The notes: generated by a model not told the origin, from the sequence alone. Counted from the stretch's first letter, positions 1 to 8,535 are shown. The stretch: DNA of 64,000 nucleotides from Methanobrevibacter sp. (GCF_017427765.1 NZ_JAFRSC010000014.1:1-64000), one strand, 5' to 3'. Made by a program: numbers and translations.

Positions 1-37
1 TGCTGTGGTTTTAATAGTTGCTAAAAACAAAATTTAA
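1..37 (+). CDS. C-terminal end of an unidentified protein (partial)
   Basis: The frame starting at base 2 reads a hydrophobic tail, AVVLIVAKNKI, followed by TAA at 35-37. It probably is the end of a plus-strand membrane protein whose body lies outside the window. Only eleven codons are visible, so no family can be named and even the coding status is uncertain. Confidence 0.35.
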   Translation, partial: AVVLIVAKNKI

Positions 38-77
38 GAATAATTTAAAAGATATATTTCATTAGTAAGTGATTTTA

Positions 78-1193
78 ATGGAAGTCAAAACAAAACCTGT
101 TGAACTGATTGAATTATTTTACGATTTGATTTTTGTATATGCAATATCAAAGTTAACAGCATTAATTTCAGAACCGATAAATGGTGTAATTCCACCATAT
201 AACTTTTTTGCTTATTTGATTACTTCATTTGTGATTCTGCAGGCATGGCTTTATTTTACAAACTATGTGAACAGATATGGGCAGTGGAAGTGGTATGACT
301 ATGCTTTTGCCTGCGTAAACATGATTTCAGTAATTTATATGGCAAATACGATTTCCAATGATTGGGCTACAATGGCGTTTCCATTTGACCTTTCAATGCT
401 GGTGCTGTTATTGACTGTTGTGGCATTGTATTCCATTCAGGCTCAAAAAGAGCATTCAATGGATGGTGCGGCAGGTAATTCAATAACAATACTGTCAGTG
501 GTTTGTACAATTTATGTAATAGCCATTTTATGCACTCTTTTTAATTTGACAGATTATGTTATCTGGATAAATGTCGTTGCGGTTTTAACCGGTGCCTTTT
601 TACCATTCTTTATCAGAGGCAAGTTTGACAAAAGTATTATCAGTTTCCCGCATCTGGTTGAGAGATTTGAACTGTTGACAATCATAACATTCGGTGAAGC
701 GATTGTCGGCCTTACACATTTCTTTGACACATCAAACTTCAATCTGGTTCCAATATTAGTGTTCTTTATAATTTTAACAATGTTCGGCTCATATGTTATT
801 CAGATTCATCGTTTGATGGAACATCAAAGAGTGGAACGGTCACTGAGACTAATGTTCAGCCATTACTTTATTGTAATCAGCATTAATCTGGTCACTGTGG
901 CTTTGGAGCTCGTACACTCCGGTGAAGTAAACCATTTATTTGCAAGCGGATTGATGATTGTATCGCTGGTTATTTTCTACTTGTCAATAATGGCAAATAA
1001 GGAATATTATAAGCAAAATATCAAATTAACAAAAAGAGATGTACTGATGATGATAGGAACCACAATTGTGGGAATTGTCGTTATTTTGATATTCATTTCA
1101 AATTTATACGCTTTCTTAATCGGAAGCTTAATCATTACATTCGGCAATTTTGAAGTATTGCTTGTGAAGTATAAAATGTTTTTAAGGAACTGA
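78..1193 (+). CDS. Low temperature requirement A (LtrA) family membrane protein
   Basis: A polytopic membrane protein of 371 residues. The N-terminus carries the LtrA signature, with the acidic and aromatic stretch ELFYDLIFVYAI near residues 12-23. A second family-typical stretch, ERFELLTIITFGEAIVG, lies near residues 195-211. About ten hydrophobic segments follow one another, which fits the family. LtrA was named from a Listeria cold-growth mutant and its biochemical activity is unknown. I chose the ATG at 78 rather than the GTG at 69 because that GTG is part of an AGTGAT ribosome-binding-like stretch five bases before the ATG. It is followed by a TMEM175-type gene and an aldo/keto reductase on the same strand, possibly one transcript. 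Confidence 0.8.
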   Translation: MEVKTKPVELIELFYDLIFVYAISKLTALISEPINGVIPPYNFFAYLITSFVILQAWLYFTNYVNRYGQWKWYDYAFACVNMISVIYMANTISNDWATMAFPFDLSMLVLLLTVVALYSIQAQKEHSMDGAAGNSITILSVVCTIYVIAILCTLFNLTDYVIWINVVAVLTGAFLPFFIRGKFDKSIISFPHLVERFELLTIITFGEAIVGLTHFFDTSNFNLVPILVFFIILTMFGSYVIQIHRLMEHQRVERSLRLMFSHYFIVISINLVTVALELVHSGEVNHLFASGLMIVSLVIFYLSIMANKEYYKQNIKLTKRDVLMMIGTTIVGIVVILIFISNLYAFLIGSLIITFGNFEVLLVKYKMFLRN

Positions 1194-1241
1194 ATAACAG
1201 TTAATTATATTTAATTACAAATATTGTTTTAAGGTGATAGT

Positions 1242-1805
1242 TTGAATAAAGATAGGATAATGGCTTTAAGTGACGGTATTGTTGCAATTGCGGCAACAAT
1301 AATGGTTTTGGAATTGGCGGTTCCTCAAACAATTTCTATTGATTTCCTATTATCTCAAGTACCTATTTTTTACTCATATGTGGTCAGTTTTTCATTAATC
1401 TATTTGGCTTGGAGATCACATCACAATGCATTTGAAAAAGCGGATTTAATTGACGGTAAAGTATTTTTGGCTAATGGAATCTGGTTATTTTTCATTACAT
1501 TGATTCCATTTACAACAGCGCTTGTAGGTAATGGGTCAGATGTAACATTAGCTGAAGCCATTTATGTTATTTCATTGATTTTATGGACTGCATCATTTCA
1601 ATTTTTAGATATTGCAATAACAAAAGCAAACCCCCAAGCACCGAAAGATGAAGTACGTGACAATAAATCAAGGTTGCTTCTTTTTGGAGGTTATTTCATA
1701 GCTTTAATCGTTGCATTCATCATTCCTGAACTGACTACTATAATTATTGGGGTGGATGTTTTAATAATGGCTGCAAATCTTTTTTTGAATGTAAAAAGCG
1801 GTTGA
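1242..1805 (+). CDS. TMEM175 family (DUF1211) potassium-channel-like membrane protein
   Basis: A membrane protein of 187 residues. The first helix carries the TMEM175 signature: an arginine followed by ALSDGIVAIAATIMVLEL near residues 5-25, the counterpart of the conserved FSDG filter-region motif. The length matches the prokaryotic one-repeat form, which in characterised bacterial relatives assembles as a tetramer and conducts potassium. About six helices are predicted. The start is TTG at 1242, preceded by a strong AAGGTGAT ribosome binding site at 1231-1238; no better in-frame ATG exists upstream of the signature. It sits 48 bases after the LtrA-family gene and 14 bases before the aldo/keto reductase gene, suggesting one operon. 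Ion selectivity cannot be judged from sequence alone. Confidence 0.82.
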   Translation: MNKDRIMALSDGIVAIAATIMVLELAVPQTISIDFLLSQVPIFYSYVVSFSLIYLAWRSHHNAFEKADLIDGKVFLANGIWLFFITLIPFTTALVGNGSDVTLAEAIYVISLILWTASFQFLDIAITKANPQAPKDEVRDNKSRLLLFGGYFIALIVAFIIPELTTIIIGVDVLIMAANLFLNVKSG

Positions 1806-1819
1806 ATATGGGGATTTAA

Positions 1820-2860
1820 ATGAAATACATTAAATTAGGAAACTCTGATTTGAAAGTCAGCAGAATATGTATGGGTTGTATGGGTTTTGGAGATCCTGAA
1901 AATGGAATGCACACATGGACCTTGCCTGAAACAGAATCAATAGAAATAATTACAAACGGACTCGACAATGGAATTAACTTCTTTGATACTGCTATCGGTT
2001 ATCAGAATGGAACTTCGGAGCAATATGTTGGAAAAGCAATAAGGGAGAACGCTTCACGTGAGGATATTGTTGTCGCAACAAAGTTTTTGCCACGCTCACA
2101 GGAGGATATTGAAAACAATGTATCTGGAAGACAGCATATCCACAATATGGTTGAAAAAAGCCTGTCAAATCTTGGACTGGATTACATTGACCTTTATATC
2201 TATCACATGTGGGACTACAACACGCCGTTATATGACATTCTTGAAGGCCTAAACGAGGTCATTGAGGAAGGTAAAGTTAAATATATTGGAATATCAAACT
2301 GTTTTGCCTGGCAGCTTGCAAAGGCCAATGCACTTGCTGAAGCGGAAGGTTTTGCCAAATTTGTATCAATTCAAGGCCATTACAATTTGATTTTTAGAGA
2401 AGAGGAACGTGAAATGATTCCATTATGCCGAACTGACAACATTGCTGTAACACCTTACAGTGCGCTTGCTTCAGGAAGACTGTCCAGATTTCCTGGTGAG
2501 GAATCCAAAAGACTGAATGAAGACTTTTATGCAAAATTGAAATATCAAAATTCCGAACAGCAAGATTTGGAGATTATCAAAAGAGTTGATGAAATCGCTC
2601 AAAACTATGGTGTGTCAATGACTGAAGTGTCTTTGGCATGGCTGCTTACAAAAGTGACTGCACCGATTGTAGGAGCCACCAAAATGCATCATGTTGAAGG
2701 TGCAGTCAATTCCGTTGATTTGACATTAACAGATGATGACATTGGCTATTTGGAGGAACCATATGTGGCTCATGATTTGGTGGGGGTAATGGCAGACAAC
2801 AAGGTTTCAGCAGGGGATAATGAGAAAGTTTGGATTAAACACACTAAAAATAGGATTTAA
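1820..2860 (+). CDS. Aldo/keto reductase
   Basis: A 346-residue NADPH-dependent aldo/keto reductase, a TIM-barrel enzyme reducing aldehydes or ketones. The catalytic tetrad is visible: Asp in FFDTA near residue 55, Tyr in IGYQNG near residue 60, Lys in VATKF near residue 87, and His in LYIYHMW near residue 130. The cofactor-binding end near residues 290-300 shows IVGATKMHHVE. The N-terminus (KLGNSDLKVSRICMGCMGFG) is typical of the group containing YajO-like and auxin-induced-like reductases. The physiological substrate is unknown. The gene begins 14 bases after the TMEM175-type gene, so cotranscription is likely. It converges with the membrane protein gene at 2867 with only six bases between stop codons. 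Confidence 0.9.
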   Translation: MKYIKLGNSDLKVSRICMGCMGFGDPENGMHTWTLPETESIEIITNGLDNGINFFDTAIGYQNGTSEQYVGKAIRENASREDIVVATKFLPRSQEDIENNVSGRQHIHNMVEKSLSNLGLDYIDLYIYHMWDYNTPLYDILEGLNEVIEEGKVKYIGISNCFAWQLAKANALAEAEGFAKFVSIQGHYNLIFREEEREMIPLCRTDNIAVTPYSALASGRLSRFPGEESKRLNEDFYAKLKYQNSEQQDLEIIKRVDEIAQNYGVSMTEVSLAWLLTKVTAPIVGATKMHHVEGAVNSVDLTLTDDDIGYLEEPYVAHDLVGVMADNKVSAGDNEKVWIKHTKNRI

Positions 2861-2866
2861 ATCAAA

Positions 2867-3463
2867 TTATTCTCGCATCTTTTTAATCATTTCTTTTCTG
2901 TTTATTCCCATGCCTCCATAAACTTGTGAACTTAATATCATGAAACTTATAATAAACAATATTGTCCCGATTAAATAGTCTATTGGGCTTGCAAGGTTAA
3001 ATTTGCTTAATTGGATAATTGAGTATATTGCAGCTATTGCTAAAATCCATGCCGTGACAAGACCTGGTGTGTATGGTTTATCTAATTTGTGGATTTTAAT
3101 TCCAGCTGTGTGTACGAACGCTTCAAAAACGGATAATACGATTGTCATCATGAAGAAAAATACAAAGTTATCAAATATGTATCCCAACCCCAGATAAACT
3201 AACCAGAATATAAATACTGCTAAATTGGCTCTTCCCACATCAACATCATTGATATTTATTTCCAGTTTCTTCAACATTAAATCAAAAAAACCGCCCGGCC
3301 AATATTTTTCTTCGATTTCATGCAGAATCGCTAATATTGCAAATAGATTTACCAATTTCCTTACAATGGAAATGCCGTCCCAATTCAAAAAGTCATAAAC
3401 TGTTAAAATAGCAATCAAAACAATGAAAATGTGCAGGTTATATTTTTTGATAAACTCAATCAT
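2867..3463 (-). CDS. HXXEE-domain membrane protein
   Basis: A 198-residue protein with about six hydrophobic segments. Its hallmark is HEIEEKYWPGGF near residues 47-58, followed by a second conserved stretch containing FEAFVHTAGIKIHKL near residues 116-130. Together they match the HXXEE family, whose conserved His and Glu residues suggest a membrane-embedded enzyme or metal site; no activity is established. The start is set at the ATG ending at 3463. The GTG nine bases upstream lies inside the AGGTG ribosome binding site and is unlikely to be used. It stands alone on the minus strand, convergent with the aldo/keto reductase gene. Confidence 0.65.
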   Translation of the reverse strand: MIEFIKKYNLHIFIVLIAILTVYDFLNWDGISIVRKLVNLFAILAILHEIEEKYWPGGFFDLMLKKLEININDVDVGRANLAVFIFWLVYLGLGYIFDNFVFFFMMTIVLSVFEAFVHTAGIKIHKLDKPYTPGLVTAWILAIAAIYSIIQLSKFNLASPIDYLIGTILFIISFMILSSQVYGGMGINRKEMIKKMRE

Positions 3464-3587
3464 GAAGAACACCTATCTTAAAAACTTAAATAATTATTTA
3501 ATTGTCATTCTTTAAATTATTTTTTTTCATTTTTTCGAAAAGTTGTTTAGTAAATAGCATATACTCATGACTTACAGATAGATATTT

Positions 3588-4055
3588 ATGAAAGCAACCG
3601 CATTACTTGAAGAAATAAGGGGAAACCTAAAGGATTACCCTATTGAATACCTGAGAAACAAGGTCACAGACGACAGATACAAGGATCCCATAACAAAAAG
3701 CCTGGCCAAATACAATTCACAAGCATGGGATGAAATATTTACCCTGAACATTACAGACGACTTTGAAATAGCGGACGGAGTGGTTGAAAACCTCAAAAAT
3801 GACATTGACTTTTACTTTGACACTTATGCAGGAGGAGATGAGGAGACTAGGGAATTTACAAAATATATTTCACTTTATCTAGCACTCATTGCAAAAAGAC
3901 CTCTACACCCTGTTGGAGACAATCCGACAAAAGACCAGGTGTTCATGCAAAATGGTGAGTACAAATGCAAATCCCGAATAATGAGTATTAAAGAGGAAAA
4001 TTCAATGTGCAGATATTGTGTCTGCAAAAACGCAGGTTTAGCTTTCGGATTCTAG
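3588..4055 (+). CDS. DUF2115 (UPF0305)-like protein, copy 1
   Basis: A soluble protein of 155 residues resembling the methanogen-restricted DUF2115 family. Visible signs are the motif AKRPLHPVGDNP near residues 103-114 and a Cys cluster near the C-terminus, MCRYCVCKNAG, which looks able to bind a metal or Fe-S centre. The N-terminal two thirds are helical and charged. No function is known for the family. The neighbouring gene, ten bases downstream, is a clear paralogue (shared EPIHPVG or RPLHPVG motif and C-terminal Cys pair), so the two probably form one operon and perhaps a heteromeric complex; that is inference. Confidence 0.6.
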   Translation: MKATALLEEIRGNLKDYPIEYLRNKVTDDRYKDPITKSLAKYNSQAWDEIFTLNITDDFEIADGVVENLKNDIDFYFDTYAGGDEETREFTKYISLYLALIAKRPLHPVGDNPTKDQVFMQNGEYKCKSRIMSIKEENSMCRYCVCKNAGLAFGF

Positions 4056-4065
4056 GAGAAGCATA

Positions 4066-4617
4066 ATGACAGATGAATACCTTGAAATGTACGCTGAACT
4101 TTCAAATCTCATCATAGATGACAATATCCCCACTGGCAGTGATGTTTTGGAAATCCTTAAAAAGTATTCATCAACAATTTCAGTCTTTGACATGATGGAT
4201 TTCACCTCACATGTAATCGAAGAAAACAAATACGTCCAGGAAAGCTATCGTGAGGATAGCCAAAAATCCTATATCGAATCATTCTTGTTTCGAATAAAAG
4301 ACATTTTAAACGACAATAACAATTATCCTCAAAACATTGATAGGGAATCATTTGGCGAAGCAGTTGAAGTTTTAAAAACCCATTATGAAACAGGAATACA
4401 GGAGACCAAAACCAAAGCCCCATTGATTTTTGAGATAGCTTCAATATATGCAACATTTATTTTACGGGAACCCATACATCCTGTGGGCACGCCGTTTCCG
4501 GGATCTTTGAAAGTCAAAAAGGAAAACGGCGAATTCCTATGTCCTGTAAAAGAAGCCAATATAGACACTCCGAATGCAGTATGCAATATCTGTCTTGCTG
4601 AACAGTTGGAATTTTAA
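4066..4617 (+). CDS. DUF2115 (UPF0305)-like protein, copy 2
   Basis: A 183-residue paralogue of the preceding gene. It shares the motif REPIHPVGTPFPG near residues 139-151 and ends in a Cys pair, AVCNICLAEQ, with one more Cys upstream (EFLCPVKE). The PFPG extension after the HPVG motif is closer to my recollection of the canonical family than copy 1. The start ATG at 4066 follows a GGAGAAG stretch overlapping the end of copy 1. The function of the family is unknown; conservation of Cys residues in both copies suggests a metal or cluster site. The gene is followed by more than 400 bases without a clear gene. Confidence 0.6.
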   Translation: MTDEYLEMYAELSNLIIDDNIPTGSDVLEILKKYSSTISVFDMMDFTSHVIEENKYVQESYREDSQKSYIESFLFRIKDILNDNNNYPQNIDRESFGEAVEVLKTHYETGIQETKTKAPLIFEIASIYATFILREPIHPVGTPFPGSLKVKKENGEFLCPVKEANIDTPNAVCNICLAEQLEF

Positions 4618-4695
4618 GGAAATATTTTTTCATCATGACTAACATTAACTATTGCAATTTAAAGCTTTTTTTCCTTGAACTGCAATATATGCTTC

Positions 4696-4724
4696 GAGAG
4701 CAAAAGTACTAAATATTTTGTACA
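4696..4724 (+). repeat. R1 repeat, degenerate left-end fragment
   Basis: The sequence from GAGAGCAAAAGTACTAAA onwards matches the left-end motif of the R1 family (compare 5419, 10701 and 14231) with a few changes, ending in ATTTTGTACA instead of ATTTTGTATA. Similarity is not obvious beyond this point, so it is taken as a worn fragment. It marks the left edge of the R1-containing zone. Confidence 0.45.
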
Positions 4725-4762
4725 TTTATTGGAGAATATTAAAAAATAGAATTTTAAAAATT

Positions 4763-4807
4763 GAATAAGGACAAATTTGTTAAACAAATTTTGACACATC
4801 CTCATTC
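4763..4807. other. Nested inverted repeat (potential hairpin) in a gene-free gap
   Basis: An interrupted stem can be drawn: GAAT, AGGA and AAATTTG on the left pair with CAAATTT, TCCT and ATTC on the right around a TTAAA loop. The inner seven-base stem is perfect; the right arm carries a seven-base bulge. It lies in the gap 4618-5059, which otherwise shows only AT-rich sequence and a good TATA-like CTATATAAAAG at about 4888. No gene follows that TATA directly, so a small RNA or a relic of an element are both possible. Confidence 0.35.
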
Positions 4808-5059
4808 AATATTCATATCTATTGGTCGGCATTATGCCTGCCAAACATCCTAAGATGTTATATGATATTATGAATTTCAAACTATATAAAAGTTTCATTC
4901 ATCACTTATTATCAAATTAAAACAATATTTCATTCTAAAAACAATTTTATATTCTTAAAACAATCTTTATTTTAAAAAATAATAAATTATAAATAGTTTT
5001 AAGATAAAATATCAAATTCTAAAACACTAATATAATAACTCATATCTTTTGGTGTTTTT

Positions 5060-5206
5060 ATGAAGTGGAAAGAGCATTCAATTAAAAACACTCCAATTAA
5101 AGTTGGGGGAATTGGCATCCTGCTTGTTGAAAATATGGTGCTTGCTGTCTCTTATTTATTCCTAGCAAGTTACTATCTATTGTTGACCATTAACTTGTTA
5201 ATGTAA
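5060..5206 (+). CDS. Possible small membrane protein, 48 residues
   Basis: An ATG at 5060 preceded by GGTG eight bases upstream opens 48 codons ending in TAA at 5204-5206. The product starts with a charged stretch (MKWKEHSIKN), then a Gly-rich segment (KVGGIGILL) and a hydrophobic C-terminal half (VLAVSYLFLASYYLLLTINLL) long enough for one or two membrane passes. A TATA-like ATTATAAATAG lies about 70 bases upstream. I do not recognise the family. Composition and the ribosome binding site favour a real small gene, but a chance frame or a relic of a longer membrane protein cannot be excluded. It sits alone in an otherwise gene-free 1.1 kb gap just before R1 copy A. Confidence 0.4.
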   Translation: MKWKEHSIKNTPIKVGGIGILLVENMVLAVSYLFLASYYLLLTINLLM

Positions 5207-5355
5207 AACAATCTATGATGTCGAATTGGAAGCCTAGTTGGATTTCATCCGAAATTTTCTAATTTGATAAACTGACAATTTAAATGACGATTAGCTTTAA
5301 TATGTGTTTCATAGCTTCCTTTTTTACACATGCTCAAAAAAACAGTTATTAATCA

Positions 5356-5733
5356 CACTTTTAAAGCACCAAAATATTTTGATAAGATTTATATGAACTG
5401 ATACTAAATATTATAATCTAAGAGCTAAAAGTAGTAAATATTTTGTATAGTATACGGGCAAAATAAAATCTATATTATTTTCAAGTTATTTGACTTATTA
5501 ATCATTAATATTATGTTTATTTTTTATTAACTTGATATATATTATTTAATTAGATTATTAAGTGTAATTTGTTGATATTTTTAAAAATTAAGTCTTTTTT
5601 TAGGAATAATTTTTGTCTTTTTTTCTAAAGAGTATTATATTTTGTATAGTTTTTTCAGGATATTGACTTTAAATTCTTTGAAAAATTATCCATGAAAAAC
5701 ATTAATTAACTATTCATATTCTATGTTTCCAAT
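5356..5733 (+). repeat. R1 interspersed repeat, copy A (full length)
   Basis: The most complete R1 copy. The left part (5356-5464) is nearly the same as 10638-10745 and includes the motif beginning TAAGAGCTAAAAGTAGTAAA at 5419 and ending TATACGGGCAAAAT at 5464. The middle (CTTATTAATCATTAATATTA, then two T-rich GTCTTTTTTT blocks) matches 14277-14460 and 17600-17770. The right end (TTCATATTCTATGTTTCCAA, 5713-5732) recurs at 12160-12181, 17861-17882 and 9590-9610. A short direct repeat ATTTTGTATAG occurs in the left motif and again near 5639, about 195 bases apart. No convincing coding frame is shared by the copies. The gap 5207-5355 before it shows nothing recognisable. Confidence 0.75.
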
Positions 5734-5783
5734 ATAATCATGGACTAATAATTTGAAAAAAAGGGGGATTAAGAGTAAATACA

Positions 5784-6032
5784 CTATAATCCATATTTAA
5801 ATTTGATTCTGTATTCCTGGTTGACTGATTCTGTTTGGATGTATTCTCCTTTGATTAGTTCTGAAATCTCAGCTAAATCCTCATCTGAAATCTTTTCATC
5901 ATCAGATAACGGCAGGAAGAAAGTAATCTCATCATCTACAATCAAATAGTTTAAAAGCTTAGCTTCCCTTTTCTGGTATTTGCCGATAATCTCTTCAATC
6001 TTTTCTTCAATATCATTGTCTAAATTTGCCAT
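5784..6032 (-). CDS. Conserved-looking small protein downstream of fprA
   Basis: An 82-residue acidic protein, about one third Asp and Glu, with a predicted helix-strand pattern and no Cys or membrane segment. I do not recognise a family. The ATG ending at 6032 lies one base after the fprA stop (TAG at 6036-6034); the upstream GTG at 6041 is within an AGTGAAT stretch that can serve as ribosome binding site, so the ATG is preferred. The near-overlap with fprA implies translational coupling, and a role linked to the flavoprotein (partner or accessory factor) is an inference from position only. Confidence 0.6.
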   Translation of the reverse strand: MANLDNDIEEKIEEIIGKYQKREAKLLNYLIVDDEITFFLPLSDDEKISDEDLAEISELIKGEYIQTESVNQEYRIKFKYGL

Positions 6033-6033
6033 T

Positions 6034-7260
6034 CTATTCACTTTTTATTGATTTTGCAAGTTCAACTCCTTTCTGGAATGCTTTTGCGTAAATGTCTTCA
6101 TCTGGTACGAACACTGCATCCAATGTATCGAATATTGTAAAGCCTGCACTTTCCAAATCTCTTTGGAGTTTAGCAATAGCTCCACCGCCCCATCCTTTGG
6201 ATGAAAATACAAGTGCATTCTTTTCGCTGGTTGTGCCCTTGAAGTTTAGGCAGTCAAGCCAGTACATCAGGTTCCCGATTCTTGGGAAAGGCTTATTCAT
6301 CATTGTCGGAGCACCTAAGGCAATTGCTTTTGAATCAAGAATGTCTGTTACCACTTCTGATTCATAGTCGCTTTCCATATGATACATTACAGCTTCAACG
6401 CCTTCACTCATTATTCCTTCGGCTATCTGGTAAGCCAGTTTTTCTGTTGAGTGATGCATTGTATCATAGACAATTGTGATTTTGTCTTCACAAACACCGC
6501 TTGCCCAGTTTGAATATGCTTTAACAATCTTTGATGGGTCTTTCCAGATTTGACCGTGACAAGGTGCAATCATTTTAATTTGTTCTACAATTCCTGCATC
6601 GGTCAGCTCCTGAAATTTCATCCTGAGCATCGGTGCACCTAAAACCACCAGATTGGCGAAGAATTTTTTAGCAGCTTTCAAAATGAAGTCTTCAGAGTAA
6701 TCTTCTGCATATCTTTTGGATAAGCACAGGTGCTGTCCGAATGCATCATTTGAGAATAGTATTCCTTCTTCAGCATACATTACAAACATGCTGTCCGGCC
6801 AGTGAAGCATAGGTGCTGAAACTATATTCAATGTTTTACCGCCCAAATCAATGCTGTCACCAGTTTTCACAGTTGTAATTTCAACATCAGAGTAAGTGTG
6901 GTATTGCTTTTCCAAAAAGTCGGCTCCTTTTGGAGATGCATAAACTTCAGCTTCAGGATATTTGTCAATGGTTTCTTTAAGTCCTATTGAGTGATCAAGT
7001 TCTGTGTGGCATTGAATGAATACATCTATTTTGTTTTCACGATTTTCTTTAGCGAATGCATCTTCAATTCTTGCATTCAATTGATTTATCATGCCGTCTG
7101 AGTAGACATTGTCAATCAATGCAACTTTTTCATCACCAAATACGAGATAACAGTTGTATGTTGTTCCAGGTATTGCAAAACCGTGGAAACTTCTTGTGTT
7201 CCAATGAAGTGCACCAACCCAGTACACGCCATCGGCTATTTTTACGGATTCCGCTTTCAT
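6034..7260 (-). CDS. fprA: A-type flavoprotein, probable F420H2 oxidase (FprA)
   Basis: A 408-residue cytoplasmic diiron flavoprotein. Methanogen FprA oxidises reduced coenzyme F420 and reduces O2 to water, protecting the cell from oxygen. The metallo-beta-lactamase-like half (residues 1-250) shows the ligand motif HTELDHS near residues 85-91, His in MLHWPDS near 153, Asp in SNDAFGQH near 172 and His in APCHGQIW near 233. The flavodoxin half starts near residue 255 (ITIVYDTMHHSTEKLA) and carries the FMN loops, including APTMMNKPFP and FSSKGWGGGA. Length and domain order match the family; no rubredoxin domain is fused. A TrmB-like regulator lies six bases upstream and a small gene follows at once, suggesting a self-regulated oxygen-response operon. 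Confidence 0.93.
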   Translation of the reverse strand: MKAESVKIADGVYWVGALHWNTRSFHGFAIPGTTYNCYLVFGDEKVALIDNVYSDGMINQLNARIEDAFAKENRENKIDVFIQCHTELDHSIGLKETIDKYPEAEVYASPKGADFLEKQYHTYSDVEITTVKTGDSIDLGGKTLNIVSAPMLHWPDSMFVMYAEEGILFSNDAFGQHLCLSKRYAEDYSEDFILKAAKKFFANLVVLGAPMLRMKFQELTDAGIVEQIKMIAPCHGQIWKDPSKIVKAYSNWASGVCEDKITIVYDTMHHSTEKLAYQIAEGIMSEGVEAVMYHMESDYESEVVTDILDSKAIALGAPTMMNKPFPRIGNLMYWLDCLNFKGTTSEKNALVFSSKGWGGGAIAKLQRDLESAGFTIFDTLDAVFVPDEDIYAKAFQKGVELAKSIKSE

Positions 7261-7266
7261 AATATA

Positions 7267-8049
7267 TCACATCATATTTTTCATTTTCATAAATTGTCTT
7301 AAAAAATGATCGTTAAAGTTTTTACATATTGCAGAGTACTTGTTGTTTACTCCGATTGCCGTTTGGGGGATGACTGAATTGTATTCACCGTTGAACTGTG
7401 CGAAGGTTCCTATAAGTTCCTTTTCATCACTTATTAACATTTTCATCATTGGCAAATCTGTTTTTATGATTTTAAGGTTAGGCAGTTTAGCTTTTTTAAA
7501 TGTTTCAACGATTTCTATTTTTTCATCCTCCACATAGCAAATTGGGTTTGCAAGGATTTTGATATCAATATTGTTGGGATTATTTCTAATTGCTTTTATC
7601 ATTGCTTGTGATTCTTCATTAAGAAGAAAACCGGCACGTAATGTTATGGATTTTTGAGTCTTTTTAATAAGGTCCACTTCTTTTTCAATAATCTTTTCAG
7701 GAGTATGTATTAGCCATACTGGGGCCTGCACTTCAGCTATCTCGTCAGTGTAAATGTTTTCCAGTTTATTTTCAGTTGTTTCTAACTCTTTGATTAGTTT
7801 TTCTTTTTGTTTTTTAAATATCACAGATGGTTCAACTACTGTGTATTTCAAAGGTCTTCCTCTCTTGATTTCAACAAAACCCTTTTCTTCAAGACCTTTT
7901 AATATATCATAAATTCTTGAACGGGGTAAATCGGAAACTTTTGCAATTTCATCCGCCTGGCCGGTGATTATTTTGTTCAAACCGATGTAAGCTTGTGATT
8001 CATATCTGCTTAAACCTAGCTTTTTGAGAGAATTTATCATTTTTTCCAT
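7267..8049 (-). CDS. TrmB-family transcriptional regulator
   Basis: A 260-residue DNA-binding regulator. Residues 5-75 form a winged helix of the TrmB type (LSRYESQAYIGLNK, then LPRSRIYDILKGLEEKGFVE, typical recognition helix and wing). A coiled helix near 85-115 leads to a C-terminal regulatory domain (residues 120-250), where TrmB proteins bind sugars or other effectors. The stop codon lies six bases before the fprA ATG, so it is the first gene of the fprA operon and probably controls it; the direction of control is not known. The upstream gap 8050-8535 holds an R2 repeat copy and no further gene. Confidence 0.85.
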   Translation of the reverse strand: MEKMINSLKKLGLSRYESQAYIGLNKIITGQADEIAKVSDLPRSRIYDILKGLEEKGFVEIKRGRPLKYTVVEPSVIFKKQKEKLIKELETTENKLENIYTDEIAEVQAPVWLIHTPEKIIEKEVDLIKKTQKSITLRAGFLLNEESQAMIKAIRNNPNNIDIKILANPICYVEDEKIEIVETFKKAKLPNLKIIKTDLPMMKMLISDEKELIGTFAQFNGEYNSVIPQTAIGVNNKYSAICKNFNDHFLRQFMKMKNMM

Positions 8050-8221
8050 TTGACGACTTCCATACTAATTAACTATGATTAAAATTTCAAGATTATTTTA
8101 TTAATAAATTTTGTAACTAATCATACAAATTTAGTGACATTTATTATATGTGCATTAATTCAATAGAAAAATTTCAAAAAGACAAACTGAAGATTAACAA
8201 TAATACAATATTTCAATAACG

Positions 8222-8307
8222 TGTTTTTCCATTAACATAATGTTGATAATTCAATAGCTGCTTTTTTAGATTTGATTTAATTGGATGGTTTTGACATTAA
8301 CGACCAG
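8222..8307 (+). repeat. R2 interspersed repeat, copy A
   Basis: This stretch matches 17214-17304 over its whole length with scattered differences: TTTCCATTAACATA, then TTGATAATTCA, a T-run, TTGATTTAAT, and the exact 13-mer ACATTAACGACCA at 8294-8306. The 13-mer recurs at 17288-17300 and inverted at 14597-14609. It has no coding potential. The rest of the gap, 8308-8535, shows a second partial TTATGTTTCCATT at about 8411 and a TATA-like TAATATATATTAAAG just before the MarR gene. Confidence 0.6.
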
Positions 8308-8535
8308 GATATTGGAAATCATGTCTGGTTTTAAACTACAGTATATATGCAGTTGTTTCAGAATGTAAGTTTTGAACAACTAATGCTGATGTTAATGTTA
8401 AAAAGGGAGGTTATGTTTCCATTTGGATTATATGTTATCTGATTCTTAATGTAAAATTTAGATTTTATTATCCTTCAATTTTTTAGAATCAGTTATAATA
8501 CTTAAAATACATAATATATATTAAAGTGGTTTTTT

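Noticed and set aside
69..78. GTG at 69 as start of the LtrA-family gene
   Set aside because: It forms part of the AGTGAT ribosome-binding-like sequence of the ATG at 78.
4872..4960. Good TATA box CTATATAAAAG as promoter of a protein gene
   Set aside because: No reading frame with a start and ribosome binding site follows within 150 bases; it may serve an RNA or be chance in AT-rich DNA.
5419..5464. R1 left motif as a CRISPR repeat
   Set aside because: Copies are kilobases apart with genes between, not regularly spaced, and no cas gene is present.
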